Below, in pieces: positions 1 to 5,312 of a DNA stretch of 12,210 nucleotides. The stretch is from the NCBI GenBank assembly GCA_934615145.1, contig CAKTTM010000027.1:1-12210 (forward strand), in the 5' to 3' direction. Within the stretch, counting starts at the first letter, position 1. Each line of letters begins with the position of its first letter. A program made the translations under genes and the position numbers. Below the pieces are notes generated by a model. It was given only the letters and a program-made list of their open reading frames with translations. It was not told the DNA's origin and searched no databases. The DNA comes from an uncultured Clostridia bacterium (GTDB lineage Bacteria; Bacillota; Clostridia; Christensenellales; Aristaeellaceae).

Positions 1-23
1 TGGCAGCGCTCACAATAAGTCAT
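1..23 (-). CDS. Start of a gene leaving the left edge (MTYCERC...)
   Basis: An ATG at 23-21 on the minus strand is preceded by GGAGGT at 37-32 with an 8-nt spacer, and by an extended -10 box at 61-53. Only seven codons are inside the window; they read M-T-Y-C-E-R-C. The C-x2-C start would suit a protein with an N-terminal zinc-ribbon or rubredoxin-like knuckle, but seven residues cannot identify a family. The gene is a real start judging from its ribosome binding site and promoter; its product is unknown. Confidence 0.5.
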
Positions 24-52
24 CTGGCGGCACCTCCTCATTCTGTAGGCTC

Positions 53-61
53 ATTATATCA
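53..61 (-). promoter_or_regulatory. Extended -10 promoter for the left-edge gene
   Basis: The minus strand reads TGATATAAT at 61-53, a perfect TATAAT with the TG-N extension. No good -35 box is seen 16-18 nt upstream, which is usual for extended -10 promoters. It overlaps the TAA stop codon (56-54) of the upstream small gene and lies just after that gene's terminator hairpin, so the left-edge gene is probably transcribed independently. Predicted start of transcription is near position 46. Confidence 0.5.
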
Positions 62-260
62 CATGCGCACATGGTTGAGACCCGCGCATGAAAAAACCGC
101 CGGTATGTTCTATCCGGCGGTGTTTGTCGTGGCGGCGGTAGGCCTTGGCACTCTCGATGCGTCGGCTGCTCGGGTCACAGGGCCAGGTCGCGCGCTGCAG
201 TTGATTGTCTAGCTTTTGCTGTTTCTTGCTGCGCTTTTCTTTGGGCACATAGGCCTTCAT
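54..260 (-). CDS. Small very basic conserved-type protein (68 aa), coding sequence runs through an intrinsic terminator
   Basis: The start is ATG at 260-258, with GAGGTGA at 273-267 as ribosome binding site and a promoter just upstream (308-280). The product is 68 residues and rich in Lys, Arg and Gln; the N-terminal half reads MKAYVPKEKRSKKQQKLD. It resembles short uncharacterised proteins I recall from Clostridia that begin with a YVPKEK-type motif; no function is known to me. There is no signal peptide or membrane segment. A strong hairpin with a T6 tail (121-91) lies inside the reading frame, and 11 codons plus the TAA follow the T tract. Most transcripts may therefore end before the stop codon and lack it. 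That layout is known for the ribosome-rescue factors ArfA and BrfA, although the YVPKEK-type sequence does not show the ArfA KGKGSY-like motif. The tail could also reflect loss of an earlier stop codon. Confidence 0.75.
   Translation of the reverse strand: MKAYVPKEKRSKKQQKLDNQLQRATWPCDPSSRRIESAKAYRRHDKHRRIEHTGGFFMRGSQPCAHVI
91..121 (-). terminator. Intrinsic terminator inside the small basic gene
   Basis: On the minus strand an 8-bp perfect stem, ACCGCCGG (121-114) with CCGGCGGT (103-96), encloses a 10-nt loop and is followed directly by a run of six T (96-91). This is a textbook rho-independent terminator for minus-strand transcription. Unusually it lies within the reading frame of the small gene, where the hairpin codes for His-Arg-Arg...Thr-Gly-Gly and the T run for Phe-Phe. 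Confidence 0.85.
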
Positions 261-279
261 GGGGCATCACCTCAGTGAT

Positions 280-308
280 ATTATACCCTATCTGGTACAT
301 GCCTTCAA
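280..308 (-). promoter_or_regulatory. Promoter of the small basic gene
   Basis: TTGAAG (308-303), a 17-nt spacer and TATAAT (285-280) on the minus strand form a sigma-A-like promoter. Transcription should begin near 273, giving a leader of only about 13 nt that is almost all ribosome binding site. A 5-bp inverted repeat (ATCAC/GTGAT, 266-279) covers the binding site. The -35 box overlaps the stop codon of the preceding flavodoxin-fold gene. Confidence 0.65.
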
Positions 309-966
309 GGCGCGCTGGGGTGGCGCTGGTAGGGGTCCTGGCCCAGATCCCGCAGGCGGCGATCGACGGTGCGGTTGAGCATCCGGGCCACCAGGCGCGC
401 GACCAGGCCGGGCATGGGCCCGTTGGCGCGCTCGTAGAGGCTGTCGGGCGAGGGCTCGCCTGCCATCACATGCTGTGTGAAGCGCTCAAAGGCGGGCACC
501 ATGCGCTTGTGGGAGAGGTGCTTTTCCAGCGGCTGGCCGTCCAGCATCGCGCCGCCGCCCAGCACAAAGCCACCCTCCCAGCGCAGGCCCACATCGCGGC
601 AGAACAGCTGCAGCGTGCGCAGCCCGGACAGATGGGTGTGCACATAGGGCATGCCGCCGTTGATGATGCCGTAGAGGCGCTTGCCCTTGAGCCTGTCACT
701 GTGCTGGGCGGCCTGCTCCAGCAGGGCGATCAGCGGCCCGGGCCAGGTGTTGATATAGCTGGGCCCGCTGATCAGTATGCGCTTCGCCTGCGCCATGGCC
801 TCAATGATGTCATCGGCCTTATCTGTCCTGAGCGTCATGATCTGCCCGCCGGCTGCTGCCCGCCGGCTGCTGCCTGCACGCGCTGCAGCAGCATCATGCT
901 GGTGCCTTTGGCCCGGGGGCTGGCGCATATCATCAGCAGATCATTACCTCTTGCCTGCTTATCCAT
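305..966 (-). pseudogene. Flavodoxin-fold NAD(P)H/FMN reductase, frameshifted by a 14-bp tandem duplication
   Basis: The start is ATG at 966-964, with GGAGGTGATC at 980-971. The first frame reads through the FMN phosphate-binding loop SPRAKGTS (residues 16-23) and then hits TGA at codon 44. The rest of the protein (AKRILISGPSYINTWPGPL onward) continues in another frame to TGA at 307-305. The junction lies in a perfect 14-bp tandem repeat (844-871). Deleting one copy joins the frames exactly, as AAAGGQIMTLRTDKADDI, and gives a 215-aa protein of normal length for the NADPH-dependent FMN reductase/flavodoxin-like superfamily. Such enzymes use FMN to reduce quinones, nitro or azo compounds, or serve in electron transfer. 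The gene starts inside the stop region of the preceding flavodoxin-fold gene (8-bp overlap), so translation is coupled. Either it is a recent null allele, or the repeat switches it on and off, or the reference is wrong here. Confidence 0.85.
844..871. repeat. Perfect 14-bp tandem duplication, two copies
   Basis: The unit GCCCGCCGGCTGCT occurs at 844-857 and again at 858-871, head to tail with no mismatch. Fourteen is not a multiple of three, so the second copy shifts the reading frame of the flavodoxin-fold gene that contains it. Removing either copy restores the frame. Confidence 0.95.
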
Positions 967-1498
967 GGGCGATCACCTCCGCTGCCTTTTCAATGACCGT
1001 GATGTCGGCATCCTCCGGCAGCACCAGACATTGGCCTTGTCTATCCATAATGCGCAGCTGCTCGGCATGCAGCTGGCGCAGCGCCTGCTCGCCGGCGGCG
1101 TCGGCTGCCTTTGTCGTGGCCAGCAGGTGCACGCGGAAATCCTGCGGCAGCATCATACCCTTGACCAGCTCGCCCCCGCGCACCCGGTAGTGCACATCGC
1201 CCAGGGTGCACATCCTGTCCATCAGGGTCTTGACCAGGCTGCTGACGCTGCCAAATCTCAGCGGGCTCAGCCACACCAGGGCCTGGCTGCTGGCGATGCG
1301 GCTGAGCAGGTCTGCCATATCGTCGTTAAGCACACAGCGGCCGAAGGTCTTGCCGCTGCAGCTGCCACAGGCCGTGCAGGGCAGCACCCGCAGCACGGAG
1401 GCGTCGATGCACTGGGCCTCGCGGCCGGCGGCCCTCAGCGCCGCGGTCAGAGGGCCGGCTAGCGCCAGGGCGCCGGCGTCTGATATCAGGGTGATCAT
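959..1498 (-). CDS. Flavodoxin-fold oxidoreductase with compact four-cysteine motif
   Basis: A 179-aa protein of the flavodoxin/NADPH-dependent FMN reductase type. The section reading LVWLSPLRFGSVSSLVKTLMDR matches the family region that closes the FMN site and forms the dimer helix. Cysteines 41, 44, 47 and 55 form C-x2-C-x2-C-x7-C before a D-D-M turn. This agrees with the compact motif that binds a 4Fe-4S cluster in archaeal iron-sulfur flavoproteins, and related four-cysteine stretches occur in many clostridial flavodoxin-like proteins. The N-terminal FMN loop is degenerate (ISDAGALALAG instead of an SPRxxGNT-type loop). The ATG at 1498 overlaps the TGA of the marR gene by 4 bp (ATGA), and the stop overlaps the next gene by 8 bp, so all three are translationally coupled. 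The partner may be the second flavodoxin-fold protein, which has the FMN loop but no cysteine motif. The substrate is unknown. Confidence 0.8.
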   Translation of the reverse strand: MITLISDAGALALAGPLTAALRAAGREAQCIDASVLRVLPCTACGSCSGKTFGRCVLNDDMADLLSRIASSQALVWLSPLRFGSVSSLVKTLMDRMCTLGDVHYRVRGGELVKGMMLPQDFRVHLLATTKAADAAGEQALRQLHAEQLRIMDRQGQCLVLPEDADITVIEKAAEVIAHG

Positions 1499-1977
1499 GC
1501 CTCCTCCTCCTTGCCAGGCTTCTGCAGGGCGATCAGGTTCTTTTCCAGGCTCAGCAGGGTGCGCAGGGTGACGGCGATGTCCTCCTCCGGTATGCCGGCG
1601 TAGATCTGCCGCATGAAGCGCTGGCTCCCCTCCTGGTAGCGCAGGTCAAGGGCCTGCACCTTGTCCGTCTGGCGCACCAGGGTGCGGCGCATGTCCTGGG
1701 GATCCTTGACCAGCTGGACAAAGCCGGCCTTCTCCAGGCGCAGCAGTATCTGCTTGGCATTCTGGTGCGAGCTGCCCACCGCCTGGGCCAGCTCCGACAC
1801 CCCAGGCGGCGACTCATACAGCGTCAGGCCCAGCAGCATCAGCCACTGCTTCCAGCTGAGCTCCTCAAAGACCTGGTTGCCGATGGCCTGCAGCCGGTTG
1901 GCAAAGGCATTGAGCAGGCCGAAGAGATAATAACTGTCCGGGATCGCCCCCTGGGGCCGCAGCGCGTCTTGGCTCAT
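1495..1977 (-). CDS. MarR-family transcriptional regulator
   Basis: A 160-aa winged-helix protein. The helix-turn-helix is recognisable in the middle (ELAQAVGSSHQNAKQILLRL), followed by the family's wing (KDPQDMRRTLVRQT). The N- and C-terminal helices would form the dimer interface. I chose ATG 1977-1975 because GGAGGA (1987-1982) stands just upstream of it; an in-frame TTG at 1989 overlaps that site. There are no cysteines, which argues against a thiol-sensing OhrR-type mechanism and for control by a bound ligand. MarR proteins commonly repress their own operon and are released by phenolics, quinones or other electrophiles. Here the regulator is the first gene of an operon with two flavodoxin-fold reductases, so quinone or nitro-compound sensing and detoxification is a reasonable inference. 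A likely autoregulatory operator lies at 1988-2011. Confidence 0.88.
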   Translation of the reverse strand: MSQDALRPQGAIPDSYYLFGLLNAFANRLQAIGNQVFEELSWKQWLMLLGLTLYESPPGVSELAQAVGSSHQNAKQILLRLEKAGFVQLVKDPQDMRRTLVRQTDKVQALDLRYQEGSQRFMRQIYAGIPEEDIAVTLRTLLSLEKNLIALQKPGKEEEA

Positions 1978-1987
1978 GACATCCTCC

Positions 1988-2011
1988 AAATAGATAACAC
2001 ATTACCTAATT
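1988..2011 (-). promoter_or_regulatory. Probable MarR operator, inverted repeat at the transcription start
   Basis: The 24-bp sequence is an inverted repeat with 10-bp arms (8 of 10 matching) around a 4-bp centre. On the plus strand it reads AAATAGATAA-CACA-TTACCTAATT; the core TAGATAA/TTACCTA matches at 6 of 7. It lies immediately downstream of the -10 box and spans the predicted start (about 2006), the usual place for an autorepressor site. AT-rich palindromes of this size are typical of MarR operators. Assignment to this MarR protein is inferred from position. Confidence 0.65.
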
Positions 2012-2012
2012 G

Positions 2013-2041
2013 AGTATAAACAAAGCGCTCTGTATTGTCAA
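2013..2041 (-). promoter_or_regulatory. Promoter of the marR-flavodoxin operon
   Basis: TTGACA (2041-2036), exactly 17 nt, TATACT (2018-2013) on the minus strand: a perfect -35 and a 5/6 -10. It starts right after the stop codon of the formate/nitrite-type channel gene (TAA 2049-2047), so the operon has its own strong promoter. No terminator is visible between the two units. Confidence 0.85.
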
Positions 2042-2046
2042 GGGCT

Positions 2047-2664
2047 TTAGCTCGAGGCAGGCCGCGGCGGCAGCAGGGCGGCGATGGCGACGGCGCCCAG
2101 CAGGTTGCACAGTGCCACCACCAGCAGGAAGACCAGCATATCAAGGCTCAGTGGCGCGCCCTGGGTGAGGGCGGCGGCAAAGTAGAAGGCATCGGCGATG
2201 CTGTGCTCAAAGCGCGCGATGATGAACAGCGGCACGCCCAGCAATATGCCCAGGTAGCGGCCAAAGGGCTGCGTGGAGCGCTTGTATATCTCCACCGCCA
2301 GGTGCATCACCGCGCCGCAGAGCAGGCCCCGGCTGATCTGCGTCCAGAGGCTCAGCGACAGCTTGCTAGAGACCATGCCCAGCACATCCTGCGCGTTGGG
2401 CGCCGGATGGTAGAGCAGGCCGATCAGCGCCGCGCCCAGCACATTGAATAGCAGCATCCACAGCAGCTCCAGCAGCGTGTTGCCGCCCGGCCGGCACAGA
2501 TTGCCGCTGCGCCCTGTATACAGGGGCAGGCCATATTCACAGACCATGGACAGGCCAAAGCTAAACAGCACCGCCCCCAGGTACATGCTCTCAGTGGCCA
2601 GATAGACATAGCCACCCAGGCCGATGACCATGCCGGCCGCGATGGACTGCAGATAAAATGCCAT
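2047..2664 (-). CDS. Formate/nitrite transporter (FNT) family channel, short form
   Basis: A 205-aa, almost wholly hydrophobic protein with about six membrane segments. Family marks are the N-terminal glycine-rich helix (GLGGYVYL, residues 15-22), LYTGRSGNL (48-56) in the first broken helix, a lysine-containing loop (K101 in SSKLSLSL), and RFEHSIADAF (151-160). The last carries the conserved pore histidine (H154), matching the FocA HSIANMF motif. FNT channels are pentamers that pass formate, nitrite, hydrosulfide or similar small monovalent anions across the cytoplasmic membrane. Members are usually 250-285 aa, and this one is shorter at both ends. ATG 2664 follows AGGAAGGAAG. An open frame extends farther upstream to 2784 but has no binding site there and would overlap the promoter. 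Which anion is carried cannot be read from the sequence. Confidence 0.82.
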   Translation of the reverse strand: MAFYLQSIAAGMVIGLGGYVYLATESMYLGAVLFSFGLSMVCEYGLPLYTGRSGNLCRPGGNTLLELLWMLLFNVLGAALIGLLYHPAPNAQDVLGMVSSKLSLSLWTQISRGLLCGAVMHLAVEIYKRSTQPFGRYLGILLGVPLFIIARFEHSIADAFYFAAALTQGAPLSLDMLVFLLVVALCNLLGAVAIAALLPPRPASS

Positions 2665-2706
2665 GTGGGCTTCCTTCCTGTGCCTGTGTGATACTCGTCT
2701 GCAGGC

Positions 2707-2734
2707 AGTATAGCACAGCGGGCTCCATTTGCAA
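2707..2734 (-). promoter_or_regulatory. Promoter of the FNT channel gene
   Basis: On the minus strand TTGCAA (2734-2729), a 16-nt spacer and TATACT (2712-2707). Transcription would start near 2700, leaving a leader of about 36 nt. It is back to back with the mannosidase promoter on the other strand. Confidence 0.55.
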
Positions 2735-2741
2735 GCCTGGC

Positions 2742-2770
2742 TTGACGCCTGCGGCCAGGCACAGTAGGAT
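2742..2770 (+). promoter_or_regulatory. Promoter of the GH125 mannosidase gene
   Basis: TTGACG (2742-2747), 17-nt spacer, TAGGAT (2765-2770). The -35 box lies inside an inverted repeat, GCCTGG (2735-2740) with CCAGGC (2755-2760), which could be an operator site for an unknown regulator. Start of transcription is expected near 2777, about 23 nt before the ATG. Confidence 0.55.
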
Positions 2771-2799
2771 AGGCAAAAAGGCAAAGGGGCAGGACAGTG

Positions 2800-4092
2800 A
2801 TGAAACAGATCGAGGGCATCATCCGGGAGGGCATACAGCCCGTCAAGGCGCAGCTAAAAGGGGTGGCGGGGCTGCCGGAGATGTTTGAGCAGTGCTTTTT
2901 GAGCACCATACAGACCACGGCCCGCTGGCAGGAGGATGGCAGCGTCTTTGTGATCACGGGCGATATCCCGGCTATGTGGCTGCGCGACAGCTCAGCCCAG
3001 GTGGCGCACTATATCCGCTTCTCCAAGCATGAGGAGGTAAGGCGGCTCATCCGCGGGCTGCTCAAGCAGCAGGCCAGGCAAATACTGCTGGATCCCTACG
3101 CCAATGCCTTCAACCAGACGCCCTCCGACCGCGACAATGGCGACCGCCCCCGCCCCTTGCCCTGGGTGTGGGAGCAAAAGTACGAGATCGATTCGCTCTG
3201 CTACCCCATGTGGCTGGCGGCGCACTATTATGAAAAGGCCGGCGACATGGCCTGGCTGGATGATGACTTTCACCGCGCGATGCAGACAGTGGTGGATGTC
3301 TTTGAGACCGAGCAGCGCCACGACGCGCGCAGCCCCTATTTCTTTCTGCGCAAGGACTGCCCGCCGCAGGACACCATCAGCCACTTTGGCCACGGCGCCC
3401 CCACCGCCTACACCGGCATGACCTGGTCGGGCTTCAGGCCCAGCGACGATGCCTGCGTCTAAGGCTACCTGGTGCCGGCCAATTATTTCGCCGCCCGGGC
3501 GCTCAAAGACATCGCGCTGTTTGCCACTTTGCTTAACGACAAGGCCCTGACCAAGCGCGCCCGCACGCTGCGCCAGCAGATATTGACCGGCCTGGAGTGT
3601 TATGCCCGCGTGGAAGACCCGACCTACGGCAGCATACTGGCCTACGAGACCGACGGCATGGGCCGCCATGTGCTGATGGATGACGCCAATGTGCCCAGCC
3701 TGCTCTCCCTGCCCTACCTGGGGGCCATCGATATGGATGACCCCTTGTACCAGAACACCCGCCGCTTTGTGCTAAGCCGCAAGAACCCCTTCTACGCCGA
3801 GGGCCAGTTTGCCCGCGGCATCGGCTCGCCGCATACGCCCAAGGGCTATATCTGGCACATCGCGCTGTGCATCCAGATGATGACCACCCACGACATCGAC
3901 GAGCAGGCAACGCTGCTCAAGATGCTGATCACCACCCATGCCGACACCGGCTTCATGCACGAGGGCTTTGACCCGGACAAGCCCGAACACTTCACCCGCA
4001 GCTGGTTCGCCTGGGCCAACTCACTGTTTGGCGAGTGCATCTGGCGGCTGCATGACGAGGGGACGCTGCAGCGGGTGCTGGCGAAGCTGTAA
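2800..4092 (+). pseudogene. GH125 exo-alpha-1,6-mannosidase interrupted by an in-frame TAA
   Basis: Both halves lie in one frame and together make a protein of 430 codons, the normal length for glycoside hydrolase family 125. This family is metal-independent and removes terminal alpha-1,6-mannose from N-glycans and mannans. The signature TGDIPAMWLRDSSAQ is at residues 53-67. RPSDDACV is at 213-220, and D216 or D217 is the likely catalytic acid. The second half carries MHEGFD, with E388 as the likely base. Codon 221 (3460-3462) is TAA in the motif that should read DACVYGYLVPAN, so a tyrosine codon (TAC/TAT) has become a stop by one base change. The truncated product would lack the base and half the barrel. 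A weak TAAGG stands 7 nt before GTG 3472, so reinitiation is imaginable but unproven. No signal peptide is seen, so the enzyme acted in the cytoplasm, as usual for this family. ATG 2800 is chosen over GTG 2797 on binding-site spacing (AGG at 2791-2793). Confidence 0.88.
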
Positions 4093-4103
4093 GGGGCCTA
4101 TCA

Positions 4104-4164
4104 CCCTGTCCGCTGCAGCGCAGCACATAAGACAGGGCCACAGGCTTGAAACAGGGCCTGTGGC
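4104..4164. repeat. Tandem hairpins between convergent genes
   Basis: Two stem-loops lie in the 85-bp gap between the mannosidase and the ClbS-like gene. The first pairs CCCTGTC (4104-4110) with GACAGGG (4131-4137) and encloses the palindrome CGCTGCAGCG (4111-4120). The second pairs GCCACAGGC (4137-4145) perfectly with GCCTGTGGC (4156-4164) around a 10-nt loop. Neither is followed by a T run on either strand, so they are not classical intrinsic terminators. They may still act as barriers to converging transcription or protect 3' ends. Confidence 0.5.
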
Positions 4165-4177
4165 GTTCCGGGTATGC

Positions 4178-4731
4178 TTAGGCTTTCCTCAGCCCTGCTG
4201 GCAGCGCCTGGCATGGGCCTTGAGCTTTTTTGATGGCCCAGTCGTAGTGGCTGTTGGTGGCGCTGGCGCAGTAGCTGCCCAGCGTGCTGCCGCCTGTCCA
4301 GGGCAGGGCACCCTTGGCGAAGAGCTGCTCGTTGGTGAAGGAGGATATCAGCGCCAGTGCCCGGGTGTGGCTCTGATCAAGCAGGGCCTTGGCCTGCTCC
4401 AGCGTGGTGGCCTGATGCCGCTGCCAGAACATCACATTCATATCGCCATAGCTTTTCCCGCTGTAGGGCGGGGGCAGGAAGGGCTGAGGCTCGCCCGCAA
4501 GTTGGCTGCTGCCCAGCCGAGCAGCAGCTGATGCCACTCATACAGGTGGATCAGCACATCGCGCAGGTTCTGGTCGCGCTGCCAGTGCGCCTCCTTGAAG
4601 GCGGGCGTGGCGGGAAAGTCAAAGGGCGCCGATAGCGCCTGCGCGTCCAGCCCCTGGATGGTATCCATCAGCGCCTGATAGCGCGCCTGGGCGCCGGACA
4701 AGAGCTCATCCCTGGTCGTGGGTCTGGCCAT
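4178..4731 (-). pseudogene. ClbS/DfsB-family four-helix-bundle protein, one-base frameshift
   Basis: The ATG at 4731 follows AAGGAGGA at 4746-4739. The first part (RDELLSGAQARYQALMDTI, then RDQNLRDVLIHLYEWHQLLL) and the second part (PFLPPPYSGKSYGDMNVMFW, then GSTLGSYCASATNSHYDW) belong to the same protein but lie in different frames. The join falls near 4496-4502, where the family expects ANLAGE. Adding one base in the AACTT|GCGGG stretch gives Asn-Leu-Ala-Gly-Glu and a 184-aa product. The family belongs to the DinB/YfiT-like superfamily; its best-known member, ClbS, protects against colibactin. Most relatives have no known role. The start codon lies 26 bp inside the upstream regulator gene, so the two formed one operon. 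A sequencing error is possible, as a single base is involved. Confidence 0.8.
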
Positions 4732-5188
4732 CTGCCTGTCCTCCTTGGGGCCGCCAGTGATCAAGCTGGCTGAGCATCGGGGCGTACTGCGCGTGCAAGT
4801 GCTCTGCGCTTAGCCCCTCAGGGTTAAAGTGATCGCACAGATAATCCAGTAGCTGATCCATGTGTTGATAGCTATACTGCCCCTGCGTGTAGCACCAGGT
4901 GCAGTAGGCCTCGTTGAAGCTGCCGTCCGGTTCGCGGCTGATGTGGCCGTCCTCCACCAGCGGCATGCCGCAGCACTGGCAGATCAGCTGCTGCGGGCTG
5001 CCCAGCAGCGTGTTGATGGACAGGCCAAAGAGGCGCGATATCAGCCGGAGCGACTCGATGCCAGGCTCCGTCTGCCCCGTCTCCCAGCGGGAGATGGCCT
5101 GCGGGGTGACCATCAGGCGCTGCGCCATCTGCTCCTGCGTCAGGCTCTGCTTTTCCCGGATGTCCTTTAATATCTGCGCTGTGCTCAT
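4706..5188 (-). CDS. XRE-family regulator with C-terminal zinc ribbon
   Basis: A 160-aa protein. Residues 5-60 form a Cro/CI-type helix-turn-helix (SLTQEQMAQRLMVTPQAISR, followed by WETGQTEPGIESL). Residues 70-106 form a putative zinc ribbon with C70-x2-C73 (CQCCGMPL) and C96-x2-C99 (YCTWCY), linked by the characteristic E-P-D-G-S-F-N segment. This fusion is common in Clostridia and Bacilli, and the zinc-ribbon part also occurs alone. The regulated genes and signal are unknown. The start ATG 5188 has AGGAGGG upstream and a clear promoter. The end overlaps the ClbS-like gene by 26 bp, indicating coupled expression and suggesting the regulator controls its own operon. Confidence 0.85.
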   Translation of the reverse strand: MSTAQILKDIREKQSLTQEQMAQRLMVTPQAISRWETGQTEPGIESLRLISRLFGLSINTLLGSPQQLICQCCGMPLVEDGHISREPDGSFNEAYCTWCYTQGQYSYQHMDQLLDYLCDHFNPEGLSAEHLHAQYAPMLSQLDHWRPQGGQADGQTHDQG

Positions 5189-5211
5189 GCGATTGCCCTC
5201 CTGCTGGATTC

Positions 5212-5240
5212 ATTATACATCGCCATCAGCGCGCTGCAAA
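5212..5240 (-). promoter_or_regulatory. Promoter of the XRE/ClbS-like operon
   Basis: TTTGCA (5240-5235), 17-nt spacer, TATAAT (5217-5212) on the minus strand. Transcription should start near 5205, leaving a short leader with the AGGAGGG site. It lies just downstream of the VOC-gene terminator. Confidence 0.65.
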
Positions 5241-5270
5241 GCAACCCGCTGTTGCGCGGGCGTATGCAAA

Positions 5271-5296
5271 GGCCCCGACCGGTATTGGTCGGGGCC
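5271..5296 (-). terminator. Terminator of the VOC-family gene
   Basis: A perfect 10-bp stem, GGCCCCGACC (5271-5280) with GGTCGGGGCC (5287-5296), closes a 6-nt loop. On the minus strand it is preceded by an A-rich stretch and followed by TTTGCAT, a short but usable T tract. It begins 17 bp after the VOC stop codon and separates it from the next promoter. Confidence 0.8.
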
Positions 5297-5312
5297 GCGT
5301 ATTTTCTGATTC

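Noticed and set aside
844..871. Programmed ribosomal frameshifting at the flavodoxin-fold gene
   Set aside because: No slippery heptamer is present, and the exact 14-bp duplication explains the frame change completely.
275..1462. Long open frame of 395 codons on the plus strand
   Set aside because: It is antisense to two flavodoxin-fold genes with recognisable motifs and to the start of their operon. Its translation is Ala/Gly/His/Gln-rich low-complexity, as expected from the complement of GC-rich codons, and it has no ribosome binding site.
3460..3462. Recoding of TAA as tyrosine or programmed readthrough in the mannosidase
   Set aside because: Other genes in the window use TAA as a normal stop (for example at 4090-4092, 10370-10372 and 2049-2047). 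TAA is also the least leaky stop, and no stimulatory structure is evident just after it.
2992..3669. Minus-strand open frame of 225 codons spanning the mannosidase stop codon
   Set aside because: It is opposite a clear GH125 sequence, and no promoter or ribosome binding site supports it.
4152..4162. CAGGGCCTGTG occurring three times between genes (4152-4162, about 5749-5759, 9653-9663)
   Set aside because: The word is short and GC-rich, close variants occur inside coding regions, and the three sites have no common position relative to promoters. Chance or a common local base pattern is enough.
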